Shown piece by piece: positions 6,961-14,865 of a stretch of 64,000 nt of DNA; position 1 is the stretch's first letter; every line of letters starts with the position of its first letter. Position numbers and translations under genes: made by a program. Below the pieces are notes generated by a model. It was not told the DNA's origin, did no database searches, and saw only the letters and a program-made list of their open reading frames with translations. The stretch lies in NCBI RefSeq assembly GCF_000308615.1, contig NZ_BAGB01000025.1, forward strand, positions 1 through 64,000, in the 5' to 3' direction. Source of the DNA: Nocardia jiangxiensis NBRC 101359 (GTDB taxonomy: Bacteria; Actinomycetota; Actinomycetes; Mycobacteriales; Mycobacteriaceae).

Positions 6961-8532
6961 ATGACAGCAGGAACCACGGAGCAGACCGGCGTCAGTGGCG
7001 TGCTCCAGGCAAGCGGCGGCATCATCGAGGTTCGCTGTCCCGCCGATGGCAGGATCGTCGGGCGGGTTCCCGATCTTGGGGCGGCCGGAGTACAGGCTGC
7101 GGCGAAACAGTTGCGTGCCGCGCAGCCCGCATGGGAGGCGCTCGGTCCCGACGGTCGCGCGGAGCACATGCGGAACTTTCTCGACTGGATCCTCGACAAC
7201 GAGGCCAACCTGGTCGGGATCATGCAGGAGGAATCCGGTAAGTCCTGGGGCGATGCCGCGCTCGAGGTCTCCATGGCGGTCGACCTGATCAACTACTACA
7301 GCGGCCATGCCGCGGAGTTTCTCGCCGACCGCAAGGTTCCGAGTTGGGGGGCCAGCGGACTGACGAAGAAGTTGCGAGTATTCGCCCGGCCGCATCAGCT
7401 GGTCGGCATGATCACGCCGTGGAACGGCCCGCTCGGCGGTCCGATGCTCGACGGTGTCGCGGCCTTGATGGCCGGTGCTGCAGTATTGTTCAAACCCTCC
7501 GAAGTCACCCCGCTCACCTGGGCCGAGGCATCCAGAGGATGGCTCGAGGACATCGGTGCGCCGCCGGTGCTGGCAAACGTCACGGGCGGGCCCGAGGCGG
7601 GCGCCGCGGTCGTGGACGAGGTCGACATGATCATGTTCACCGGATCGACGCGCACCGGGCGCAAGATCGCGGCGCGCGCCGGCGAGCGGCTGATTCCATG
7701 CAGCCTCGAACTTGGCGGCAAGGACCCGATGGTCGTACTCTCCGATGCCGACATCGATCGTGCGTCGAGCGCGGCCGCATGGGGCGGCATGTGGAATTCG
7801 GGCCAGATCTGTATCTCGGTGGAGCGGGTGTACGTCGAGGCGCCGGTCTACGACGAGTTCGTGGCGAAAGTGACCGACAAGGTCAAGAATCTGCGGCAGG
7901 GGATGGATCCGGACGGAAGTTTCACCACGGATATCGGAGCGATGTGCACCCCCGCGCAGTTGGACATCGTCGAGAAGCATGTCAACGACGCGGTCGCGAA
8001 AGGCGCCCGGGTTCTCACCGGCGGAAAGCGCGCCGAAGACGGGCAATTCTTCGAACCGACGGTCCTGGTCGATGTCGATCACTCGATGCTGTGCATGCGT
8101 GACGAGACCTTTGGCCCCACCGTGCCGATCATGAAGGTCGACTCCGAACAAGAGGCCGTGCGGCTCGCCAACGACTCCCGCTACGGGCTGAGTGCGAGCG
8201 TGTGGAGCAGAAGTCGCTCGCGCGCGGATCGCATCGCCCGCCAGATCGAGGCCGGCGCCGTGAATGTGAACAACGTCATGATGAGCACGTTTCAGCTGAC
8301 GATACCGATGAGCGGCTGGAAAGAATCCGGAGTCGGAAGTCGCTCCGGCGGCGCGCCCGGGATGCTCAAGTTCTGCCGGCAGCAGTCGGTGGTCACGGAG
8401 CGGATTCATCTGAGCTCGGAACCGCACTGGTACCCGTATGTGCCGAAGAAGAGCGAACTTCAGGCGAAGATGGTCCGGTTTCTCGGTGCCCACGACTGGC
8501 GTCGTCGCCTCGGGCGGACGCCCAAGAGGTGA
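6961..8532 (+). CDS. Aldehyde dehydrogenase (NAD(P)+-dependent, ALDH superfamily)
   Basis: 523 residues from ATG 6961, preceded by AGAGAGGAA. All ALDH landmarks are present: MITPWNGPLG, FTGSTRTGRKIA (cofactor-binding turn), LELGGKDPM (general-base Glu), GQICISVERV (nucleophile Cys) and ETFGPTVPI. A C-terminal extension of about 40 residues after the usual end (HWYPYVPKKSELQAKMVRF) is slightly longer than typical. It would oxidise an aldehyde, or a semialdehyde released after ring or chain cleavage, to the acid. It is followed by the Baeyer-Villiger-type monooxygenase and preceded by a candidate operator. The substrate cannot be read from sequence. Confidence 0.88.
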   Translation: MTAGTTEQTGVSGVLQASGGIIEVRCPADGRIVGRVPDLGAAGVQAAAKQLRAAQPAWEALGPDGRAEHMRNFLDWILDNEANLVGIMQEESGKSWGDAALEVSMAVDLINYYSGHAAEFLADRKVPSWGASGLTKKLRVFARPHQLVGMITPWNGPLGGPMLDGVAALMAGAAVLFKPSEVTPLTWAEASRGWLEDIGAPPVLANVTGGPEAGAAVVDEVDMIMFTGSTRTGRKIAARAGERLIPCSLELGGKDPMVVLSDADIDRASSAAAWGGMWNSGQICISVERVYVEAPVYDEFVAKVTDKVKNLRQGMDPDGSFTTDIGAMCTPAQLDIVEKHVNDAVAKGARVLTGGKRAEDGQFFEPTVLVDVDHSMLCMRDETFGPTVPIMKVDSEQEAVRLANDSRYGLSASVWSRSRSRADRIARQIEAGAVNVNNVMMSTFQLTIPMSGWKESGVGSRSGGAPGMLKFCRQQSVVTERIHLSSEPHWYPYVPKKSELQAKMVRFLGAHDWRRRLGRTPKR

Positions 8533-8544
8533 TCGGCCCAAGAC

Positions 8545-8574
8545 CGCTCGGCTCCGGAATGTCGGTGCCGAGCG
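8545..8574. terminator. Hairpin after aldehyde dehydrogenase
   Basis: CGCTCGGC (8545-8552) and GCCGAGCG (8567-8574) pair perfectly with a 14-nt loop, 12 bases after the stop. No T-run follows; it is a plausible intrinsic-like terminator. Confidence 0.45.
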
Positions 8575-8756
8575 TTCGGCTGTCCACGTCCCGCAGTGGC
8601 ACTTAATGGCCGAGGTACTGCAGCGGATGCAGCTGTGAGCAAGAAATCTATGTCTACTTAGGTTCAGTTCTTAACATCGTGTGACCTATAACACCAGCTA
8701 GATGCGCATCGGAAAGCTCTGTATGTGTTGCCAATCGAGCGCCTGTCGACAATAAT

Positions 8757-8774
8757 ATCTAACATAATTTAGAA
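8757..8774. promoter_or_regulatory. Candidate regulon operator upstream of the monooxygenase
   Basis: ATCTAACATAATTTAGAA: perfect TCTAA/TTAGA arms around CATAAT. It ends 41 bases before the GTG start at 8816, a position where a bound repressor would cover the promoter. A weaker copy (TCTACTTAGGTTCAG) lies at 8653-8667. Confidence 0.65.
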
Positions 8775-8815
8775 TGGACGAATGTTTCCGGCTCATACGA
8801 CCTCTAGGAGAGAAC

Positions 8816-10756
8816 GTGCCGTCGATGACCAATCCGGAGTACCCGATCGACGAAGCGCGTCTGAAGGAAGCGGTACAAGCGGCCAACTTGCCGTCGCTCA
8901 CGATGGTGCTGTTTCAGCTGACCGGGGATGAGCGGTGGCTCGAAGATCCCTACCGCCCGGCCAGGTCGCGTGGGCTGGGGCCCAACGATGCGGGGGGGTT
9001 CGCGCCAGAGATAGCCGAGGAGATTCGGTCCTGCGCGGTGTCGGCGGTGGTGGCCTGGTCGCGGGGGGTGCCGGCAGCGATGCCCAACCCGGGCCCGGAG
9101 GTGCTCCGCGAGATGCTGACCATCTGCATGGGCGAGGAAATTCCGGCCGAATACGAGCGGGTGATGCGGGAAGAGATGGGCTTCGTGCCCGCGCCCAAGC
9201 CCCGGCCTGTGCAGGCGGGAGATTTCTCGGTCTTGATCGTCGGAGCGGGAATCTCCGGAATGATCGCCGCGGTACGACTACGTGAACTCGACATACCATT
9301 CGTGATCCTCGAGCGCAATCCGGAGGTCGGCGGTGTGTGGCTCACTAATACCTATCCGGGTGCAGGGGTGGATACCCCGAGCTACCTGTATTCGTTCTCC
9401 TTCTTCCAGCGGAACTGGTCGACGCATTTCGGCAAGCGCGATGAGATGGCAGGCTATCTCGCGGATGCGGCGGACCACTTCGATCTGCGACGCGACATCG
9501 TGTTCGGCACCGACGTGGAATCCGCGGCGTACGACGAGACCGCGCAGCGATGGACGGTCACCGCGCGCGATCACGACGGGACAGTGCGCGAGTATTCCGC
9601 CAACGTCGTGATCAGTGCGGTCGGGCTCTTCAATAAGCCGAAATTGCCGGACATCCCGGGCATCGACACCTTCCGGGGACCGATATTTCACACCGCGGAG
9701 TGGCCGGACGGTCTCGACGTGACTGGAAAGAAGATCGTGGTCGTCGGCACCGGGGCGAGTGCGATGCAGGTGGTTCCCGCGATCGCGGACAAGGTCGGGC
9801 AACTGACCGTATTCCAGCGCTCGCCGCAGTGGATCGGTCCCAGTGAGGAGTATTTCGCTCCGGTGCCCGAGGACGTGCACTGGTTGATGGAGCACGTGCC
9901 CAATTATCATGCGTGGTACCGGTTCCGCCTGGCATGGGTTTTCAATGACCGGGTCCACGCGACGTTGCAGATCGACCCCGGGTGGGAACATCCCGACCGC
10001 TCGCTCAACGCTGTCAACGACGGCCACCGCCGATACTTCACCCGCTACCTGACCGAACAACTCGCGGACCGTCCGGATCTGATCGAGAAGTGCCTTCCGA
10101 AGTACCCGCCGTTCGGCAAGCGAATGCTGCTCGACAACGGCTGGTTCGCCGCGCTCAAGAAGGACAACGTCGAGCTGATCACCGCCGGCGTCAGCCGAAT
10201 CACCGAGACCGGCGTGATCAGCAGTGCCGGAAGGGAAGTCGATGCGGACGTCGTCGTGCTGTCGACCGGCTTCGAAACGTCTCGCTACCTGCAGCCGATG
10301 GAGGTATTCGGTCGTGGCGGCAAGTCGCTGCGCGACATATGGGGCGATGACGACGCCACCGCGTACCTGGGCATCACGGTGCCCGATTTCCCCAACCTCT
10401 TCTTCATGTACGGGCCGAACACGAATTCGGGTGCTGGGGGTTCTTACTTCTTCATCGGCGAGTCGCAGGGTCGGTACATCATCGAAGTCATAGAGCGCAT
10501 GGTTCGTGAGGGCCTGGGGGCGGTCGAATGCCGACCCGAACCGCACGACCGCTGGGTGCGTGAGGTCGATGCCGCGCACGCCCACATGGTGTGGTCTCAT
10601 CCGGGAATGTCGACGTATTACCGCAACTCCCAGGGACGGGTTGTGACGAATTCGCCCTACCGCGTTGTCGACTATTGGTTGATGACCCACGATCCGGATC
10701 CGGCGGACTTCGTCATCGAACGTGCTACAGCCTCGGTGGCGCCCCCCTCGGAGTGA
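8816..10756 (+). CDS. Flavin-containing Baeyer-Villiger-type monooxygenase with N-terminal extension
   Basis: 646 residues from GTG 8816, chosen because TAGGAGAGA lies directly upstream; ATG 8825 is the alternative. The FAD-binding motif VLIVGAGISGMIA begins near residue 140. The Baeyer-Villiger fingerprint FRGPIFHTAEWP, a second Rossmann motif KIVVVGTGASAM and VVLSTGFETSRYL follow. This is the type I class (FAD plus NADPH), which inserts oxygen beside a ketone to give an ester or lactone. The first 135 residues form an extra helical domain as in 4-hydroxyacetophenone monooxygenase-like enzymes. It could open a cyclic ketone intermediate of a terpenoid or steroid, with the adjacent aldehyde dehydrogenase acting nearby (inference). 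Confidence 0.85.
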   Translation: MPSMTNPEYPIDEARLKEAVQAANLPSLTMVLFQLTGDERWLEDPYRPARSRGLGPNDAGGFAPEIAEEIRSCAVSAVVAWSRGVPAAMPNPGPEVLREMLTICMGEEIPAEYERVMREEMGFVPAPKPRPVQAGDFSVLIVGAGISGMIAAVRLRELDIPFVILERNPEVGGVWLTNTYPGAGVDTPSYLYSFSFFQRNWSTHFGKRDEMAGYLADAADHFDLRRDIVFGTDVESAAYDETAQRWTVTARDHDGTVREYSANVVISAVGLFNKPKLPDIPGIDTFRGPIFHTAEWPDGLDVTGKKIVVVGTGASAMQVVPAIADKVGQLTVFQRSPQWIGPSEEYFAPVPEDVHWLMEHVPNYHAWYRFRLAWVFNDRVHATLQIDPGWEHPDRSLNAVNDGHRRYFTRYLTEQLADRPDLIEKCLPKYPPFGKRMLLDNGWFAALKKDNVELITAGVSRITETGVISSAGREVDADVVVLSTGFETSRYLQPMEVFGRGGKSLRDIWGDDDATAYLGITVPDFPNLFFMYGPNTNSGAGGSYFFIGESQGRYIIEVIERMVREGLGAVECRPEPHDRWVREVDAAHAHMVWSHPGMSTYYRNSQGRVVTNSPYRVVDYWLMTHDPDPADFVIERATASVAPPSE

Positions 10757-11103
10757 CCGAACGGACACACTTGTACGTCTGGGTTCGCGCCAGCGCGGAC
10801 CCGTGCATCGGCAGCATGAGCCGCTGAACGGTCGACCAGTAGATCTCGGTACTGGACTTCTATTCGCACAAGAGCGTCGACGCTGTGGGTGTTGCCCGCC
10901 AGCGGCGTCGACCATGGCGTCGGTCATCGCGTCGAAAGCCGCGGTCACGGCGTCGATGAACAGTGCGCGGACACGCCGGGGCCACGGCCAGCAATGCACG
11001 AGACATTCTCTGACCTTCGTATCGAGATCCTGCACTGCGTTCTATACCCGACAAGTACGGACAGCAAGTCGAGGTATACACGATCGGCGGCAAGAAGCGA
11101 ATG
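10757..11103. other. Convergent intergenic region
   Basis: It lies between the monooxygenase and the minus-strand tandem-TetR gene. A minus-strand frame here (FIDAVTAAFDAMTDAMVDAA) looks weakly protein-like but has no start signal or recognised family. No clear terminator was seen. Confidence 0.4.
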
Positions 11104-12396
11104 TCAACCGCTGGCCTTGACCATTCCGTCCAAGACCAGCATCGTGAACTGATCCGCCAATTCCTCCGGGGTCAGCTTGCCCTCCGGGTGGTACCACTCG
11201 ACCGCCCAGTTCAGGGTGCCCGTCAGCACCATTACGACCGCGGAGAGATCCAGATCGTCCCGGATTTCGCCGGAAGTGATGGCGTCCTGCAGCAACTCTC
11301 GCCAATAACTCAGGTAGGCGCGCTGCTGATTTATGGTCTGCTCTCGGACCCCTTCAGGGATCTGGCCGAGGATCCGCACCAGCGCAGAGGTGAACAGGCT
11401 GTTTCGCAGTACCGACAGCAAATGGGCGGTCAGCGCGGTGGAGAATCGATCCAGGGCGGTGGCATTCGCCGGAAGCGAGTTGAGGCTTTCGCGGGCGAGA
11501 TCGTCGGTTCGTTTCCATGCGAGCTGCAAGAGTTCGACGACCAGATGTTCGCGCGACTTGAAGTAGTAGTACATGCTACCGGTCTGAATTCCCGCGGTAG
11601 CGGCTACATCGGCGAGCCTCGTTCCGGCATAGCCATTCTCGCGGAACTCCTTCGCCGCGGCGTCCAAGATTCGCTGGGCGCCCTCCGGCATCTTGTCGCC
11701 GGTGAGCGCGCGTTCGGCTACCGTCTGCTCCGCTGCTGCCACCGCAGCGAGCTCGCGATCGAGCGAACGGGAACTGCTGTGGCTTGTCGCCAACCCTTCC
11801 ATGAACAGTGACTCGAACTGGATCTTGAATTCGGCGGTGGACAACCCGTCCCGGCGGGGTCTGAACCAGTCCGGCGAGGAGTTCATCGCTCCGAGGATCA
11901 GCATGCGTAATGTCGAGTTGTCCAGGTCGGCGCGGATGCTCCCGGAACCGTACGCATTGTTGACCAGCGTCCGCCAGAAGGTCCCGTATTCTCGCTGCTC
12001 GTGCAGCCGCCGTTTGCGGATATCCTCCGGGACTTGCCCAAGGATCCTGATGGTTGCCGCCGTGTAGTCGCCCATCTCCAAGACAGAGGCGAGGTGTGCG
12101 TCGATCGCCTCGCGCAGACGGTCGAGATCCGACGCATCCTCGGGCAGGGCGGCCACTCGGCGGCGGACGAAGCCGCTAGTGCGCTCCTGGCCTACGCGCA
12201 GCACCTCTTCCACAAGTTCCTCACGCGATGGAAAGTGGTAGTAAAGGCTGCCCGCCTGAGTGTCGGCGGCCGCGGCGACGTCGGACAAGCGAGTTCCCGC
12301 ATACCCCTTGGCGCGAAACACGTGCGCGGCGGAATCGAGAATGCGTGCGCGGGTAGCGACGCCCTTCTTGCCGGTCCTGGCTCGCTTCTGGGCCAC
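11104..12396 (-). CDS. Tandem-TetR transcriptional regulator (two complete TetR units in one chain)
   Basis: 430 residues from GTG 12396, with GAGGG nine bases upstream. Two TetR-type helix-turn-helix domains are present: residues 15-65 (ARILDSAAHVFRAKGYAGTR, LYYHFPSREELVEEV) and about 240-290 (RILDAAAKEFRENGYAGTRL, MYYYFKSREHLVVEL). Each is followed by its own helical ligand-binding-type domain, including repeated blocks AATIRILGQVPEDIRKR and ALVRILGQIPEGVREQ. The chain therefore mimics a covalently linked TetR dimer. A close paralogue lies at 33606-34895. TetR proteins usually repress, releasing DNA on ligand binding. It probably controls the palindromes found across this region (inference); the ligand may be the catabolic substrate or its CoA ester. 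Confidence 0.85.
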   Translation of the reverse strand: MAQKRARTGKKGVATRARILDSAAHVFRAKGYAGTRLSDVAAAADTQAGSLYYHFPSREELVEEVLRVGQERTSGFVRRRVAALPEDASDLDRLREAIDAHLASVLEMGDYTAATIRILGQVPEDIRKRRLHEQREYGTFWRTLVNNAYGSGSIRADLDNSTLRMLILGAMNSSPDWFRPRRDGLSTAEFKIQFESLFMEGLATSHSSSRSLDRELAAVAAAEQTVAERALTGDKMPEGAQRILDAAAKEFRENGYAGTRLADVAATAGIQTGSMYYYFKSREHLVVELLQLAWKRTDDLARESLNSLPANATALDRFSTALTAHLLSVLRNSLFTSALVRILGQIPEGVREQTINQQRAYLSYWRELLQDAITSGEIRDDLDLSAVVMVLTGTLNWAVEWYHPEGKLTPEELADQFTMLVLDGMVKASG

Positions 12397-12440
12397 AGAT
12401 CCCTCGAATCCTGTCTATCGGCAGTTGCTCTCGACGGCGT

Positions 12441-12462
12441 TCGAATCTACGCCGGATGAGAC
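12441..12462 (-). promoter_or_regulatory. Conserved promoter element of the first tandem-TetR gene
   Basis: TCGAATCTACGCCGGATGAG and the next two bases recur almost unchanged upstream of the paralogous regulator (34940-34961), in both cases beginning exactly 45 bases from the start codon. On the coding strand it contains TAGATT, a possible -10 box. It may be promoter, autoregulatory site or both. Confidence 0.5.
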
Positions 12463-12753
12463 CAGCATACCGGCCGTCATAGCGCTGGCATCAGCATGTG
12501 TCCGCTGGCAGCCGGCCGATCGACAGAAAAAGTTGGATTAGATTCGAGACGGCCTGACGGGGCATGTCTCCAGCCGTCAGGGACTGGCCGCCGTTAGTTC
12601 CGGGCCCGGCGGCCGCGAGGCACCGCGTGTCGGCACACGTGGTCGTCGATCGCTACGGGGGGTTGCCTCCTGCACTGCGCCGATGCTGCGGGTGGGTCGG
12701 ATAAACCGCAGGCCGGGTAGGGTAGCACGCTGGTCGATAGATGTAGTTTTCAT

Positions 12754-12778
12754 ATCTAAATTCGACACTGAATTCAGG
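12754..12778. promoter_or_regulatory. Divergent copy of the recurrent operator motif
   Basis: It begins ATCTAAATTC and ends GAATTCAGG, giving near-perfect arms CTAAATTC/GAATTCAG with a 6-bp spacer. Arm spacing differs from the main 18-bp form. It lies just beyond the stop of the 28-residue peptide gene. Confidence 0.35.
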
Positions 12779-12790
12779 CCCCGGCACGTG

Positions 12791-12877
12791 TCAGGCCGGT
12801 GGGAGCTGGCCTCGGATCAACAGCCATGCGATCGCCGCGACCAGGTGCTGGATCGGGTCGACCAGGTCGATGATCAT
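12791..12877 (-). CDS. 28-residue hydrophobic peptide
   Basis: A short minus-strand frame begins ATG at 12877 with a near-ideal ribosome binding site (GAAGGAG, then ACACG before the ATG) and ends TGA at 12791. It encodes MIIDLVDPIQHL, a hydrophobic stretch VAAIAWLLI and the tail RGQLPPA. That is enough for one short membrane helix or an amphipathic surface helix. The strong initiation signal and its position between the regulator and the mkl-mce operon argue for a real small protein. A candidate operator lies about 220 bases upstream at 13097. Function unknown; it could be a small membrane regulator of the transporter (speculative). Confidence 0.5.
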   Translation of the reverse strand: MIIDLVDPIQHLVAAIAWLLIRGQLPPA

Positions 12878-13244
12878 CGTGTTCTCCTTCGGGTGAGCCG
12901 GCGGAATAATGCGGATTGAACTGCTCTTATTACGCCTACCTCGGAGTTGTGTCGCGCGCTCCGAGAGGGGTGGATGTTTCGTGGGGTCCTGCGCCGCAGG
13001 GCTGGCCGAGCTCATGTCTCGTGCTCGAATCCGGCTCGGCGTCCAGCGGTCAGCAGGACTCAACGACGACAAGGCTACCCCTAGCCGAGCCATAAAATCT
13101 GTGTTAGTTTAGATCCCTGTGACTCAGCGCACACAATGCATGGGAGTCCGAATGCGTCACACCCGGTAGGTGTTGCGGAACCCGCGGTCCCTGCATCGCC
13201 GGATCGAAAAATCTCATCACTTCTAGATCGATATGGAGTCACCT
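12878..13244. other. Divergent promoter region of the small peptide and the mkl operon
   Basis: Apart from the operator copy at 13097-13114, no gene or strong hairpin was recognised. Promoters for the minus-strand 28-residue peptide and the plus-strand leader/mkl unit should lie here. Confidence 0.45.
13097..13114. promoter_or_regulatory. Candidate regulon operator upstream of mkl
   Basis: ATCTGTGTTAGTTTAGAT: arms ATCTGT and TTAGAT around a 6-bp spacer. It is about 130 bases before the leader ORF at 13245 and places the transporter ATPase in the presumed regulon. Confidence 0.55.
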
Positions 13245-13310
13245 ATGAGGGTCTTCGGCCAGAGCCGACGAGCCGTCAACGGGTGGCATGGTACTGAAAC
13301 GCATAGGTAG
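13245..13310 (+). CDS. 21-residue leader ORF coupled to mkl
   Basis: ATG 13245 is preceded by GGAG with a 6-base spacer. The frame encodes MRVFGQSRRAVNGWHGTETHR and stops with TAG at 13308-13310, overlapping by one base the GTG that begins the ATPase. The ATPase itself lacks a good ribosome binding site. This looks like a translationally coupling leader peptide. A mere spurious frame cannot be excluded. Confidence 0.4.
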   Translation: MRVFGQSRRAVNGWHGTETHR

Positions 13311-14359
13311 TGAGGGCGATGGCAGGGCTCGAGATCGTGGTCGAAGGATTGACCAAATCATTTGGTCCGCAGACTATTTGGGCGGACGTAACGCTGACAT
13401 TGCCGCCGGGAGAGGTGAGCGTCCTGCTGGGCCCGTCCGGCACGGGCAAGTCGGTGTTCTTGAAGTCGCTGATAGGTCTGTTGACTCCCGAGCGAGGCTC
13501 GATCCTCATCGGCGGGACCGACATCGTGCGGTGCACGAGTGCAGAGCTCTATGAGGTCCGCAAGCTTTTCGGTGTGTTGTTCCAGGACGGTGCGCTGTTC
13601 GGTTCGATGAATCTGTTCGACAACACTGCGTTCCCGCTGCGTGAGCACACCAAGAAGTCCGAGTCCGAGATCCGCCGGGTCGTGATGGAGAAGCTCGAGC
13701 TCGTCGGTCTCCTCGGAGCCGAGCTCAAACTTCCGGGCGAGATCTCGGGTGGCATGCGCAAGCGGGCCGGCCTGGCGCGGGCGCTGGTCCTGGACCCACA
13801 GATATTGCTGGTCGATGAGCCGGACTCCGGACTTGACCCGGTCCGCACGACCTACATCAGCCAACTGCTGATCGATATCAATGCCCAGATCGACGCTACG
13901 GTGCTCATCGTCTCGCACAACATCAATCTGGCGCGAACGGTTCCCGACAACATCGGCATGCTGTTTCGACGGGAACTTGTCATGTTCGGACCGCGTGAAG
14001 TGCTGTTGACCAGTGACGAACCAGTCGTAAAGCAATTCCTCAACGGCACCATGATCGGGCCGATCGGGATGTCCGAAGAAAAGGACGAGGCCCAGATGAT
14101 ACACGAGCAAGCGATGGTCGACGCCGGCCACCACCACGGTGGCGTCGATCATGTCGAGGGGATTATCCCGCAGCTGCGGCCAACCCCTGGAATGCCGATT
14201 CGGCAGGCGGTCGCCCGTCGCCAAGAGCGGGTCCGCGCAATGATGCGTTCGCTGCCGCTCAGCGCCCAGACCGCGATCATCGACAGTCTTGCAGAGCTCG
14301 GCGAGCCGGCCCACCCCGGTGACGAGCCTTCGGGCTCACCGCAGGCAGTTCGAATATGA
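13310..14359 (+). CDS. mkl: Mkl/MlaF-type ATPase of the Mce lipid importer
   Basis: 349 residues from GTG 13310 (internal ATG 13319 possible). It is an ABC ATPase: Walker A LGPSGTGKS (about residue 40), Q-loop FGVLFQDGALF, signature ISGGMRKRAGLARAL, Walker B ILLVDEPDSGLDP and switch His in VSHN. The MlaF-like SGGMRKR signature and the roughly 100-residue C-terminal extension are typical of actinobacterial Mkl (MceG), which powers Mce transporters. It would work at the inner face of the membrane with YrbEA/YrbEB encoded just downstream. In mycobacteria this ATPase is usually unlinked and shared between mce loci; here it precedes its own operon. Candidate operator and leader ORF lie upstream. 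Confidence 0.9.
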   Translation: MRAMAGLEIVVEGLTKSFGPQTIWADVTLTLPPGEVSVLLGPSGTGKSVFLKSLIGLLTPERGSILIGGTDIVRCTSAELYEVRKLFGVLFQDGALFGSMNLFDNTAFPLREHTKKSESEIRRVVMEKLELVGLLGAELKLPGEISGGMRKRAGLARALVLDPQILLVDEPDSGLDPVRTTYISQLLIDINAQIDATVLIVSHNINLARTVPDNIGMLFRRELVMFGPREVLLTSDEPVVKQFLNGTMIGPIGMSEEKDEAQMIHEQAMVDAGHHHGGVDHVEGIIPQLRPTPGMPIRQAVARRQERVRAMMRSLPLSAQTAIIDSLAELGEPAHPGDEPSGSPQAVRI

Positions 14360-14369
14360 GGTACGGATC

Positions 14370-14570
14370 ATGACTGATATTACCGAGCCGATGGCGGCCG
14401 ATCCGCCGCCGACCACTGGTGATACGCCGGTGCCGGAGGGTGCGCTCGATCGGTACGCCGCGCCTCCCTTGCGTGCGGCCGGTGATTATTTAATGCAAAT
14501 TAAATACTTTCGACCGATCGCTTTCGCGACAAGTGGTGCTGAACTTGGCTTTTGTGTTCGAAGTTCGTAA
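14370..14570 (+). pseudogene. 66-residue ORF between mkl and yrbEA, probably 3'-truncated
   Basis: ATG 14370 follows the mkl stop by 10 bases with GAGG upstream, so it looks like the next operon gene. The first 40 residues are GC-rich coding sequence (TDITEPMAADPPPTTG, then a Pro/Ala-rich part ending LRAAGDYL). From about 14485 the DNA becomes AT-rich and the remaining residues (MQIKYFRPIAF onward) look unlike coding sequence. I read this as a gene whose body was replaced or deleted. The original identity is not recognised. Confidence 0.4.
14488..14505. repeat. AT-rich perfect palindrome at a composition breakpoint
   Basis: ATTTAAT-GCAA-ATTAAAT is an exact 7-bp inverted repeat with a 4-nt spacer. 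It sits where GC-rich coding DNA changes to the AT-rich leader before yrbEA. It could be an operator for the mce operon or mark an insertion end. Confidence 0.45.
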
Positions 14571-14742
14571 TCGTTTCGCGGGCACGTCGAGTTGTTCCAC
14601 CCTCGTCTCGAGATTCTCGGGTGAGCAGGTGAATTGATAATAGCCATCGAATAACACGCGTCGTCTCATATCCGGCACCCGTATGCTTGTATCGGTCGGC
14701 GCATTCACCGATACCGAATGCCTTTGCATGGCAGGAGTAATC

Positions 14743-14865
14743 ATGGAAAACGAGATTGCAAAATCGAAGTCGCCGCTCTGCCGGACGACGCGCCCGGGCA
14801 TCTCCCGGGCGTCGTCGCGGTGGCACGTTGCCACTTGCAATACGGCGAAGGGCGGCGCCCGATGA
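14743..14865 (+). CDS. 40-residue leader ORF coupled to yrbEA
   Basis: ATG 14743 is preceded by GCAGGAG with a 5-base spacer. The frame encodes MENEIAKSKSPLCRTTRPGI and ends CNTAKGGAR, stopping TGA at 14863-14865 so that it overlaps the yrbEA ATG as ATGA. Start signal and exact overlap suggest translational coupling. No family is recognised. It follows an AT-rich stretch (14485-14730) likely to hold the mce promoter. Confidence 0.45.
   Translation: MENEIAKSKSPLCRTTRPGISRASSRWHVATCNTAKGGAR

Larger units (their letters stand above)
12397..12790. other. Intergenic region with hairpin and half-operator
   Basis: It holds the conserved promoter element at 12441, a stem CCTGACGG/CCGTCAGG near 12552-12580, and the motif copy at 12754-12778. 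No gene was recognised. Confidence 0.4.

Noticed and set aside
8653..8667. TCTACTTAGGTTCAG as a full operator copy
   Set aside because: Only one arm matches well and one base must be deleted to align it, so it is mentioned only as a weak copy.
9278..11035. 585-codon minus-strand frame opposite the monooxygenase
   Set aside because: It is antisense to a well-supported gene, has no domain resemblance and follows the third-position GC bias of the plus-strand gene.
10860..11093. Possible short minus-strand gene (FIDAVTAAFDAMTDAM)
   Set aside because: Looks weakly amphipathic but has no ribosome binding site and no family match; left as intergenic.
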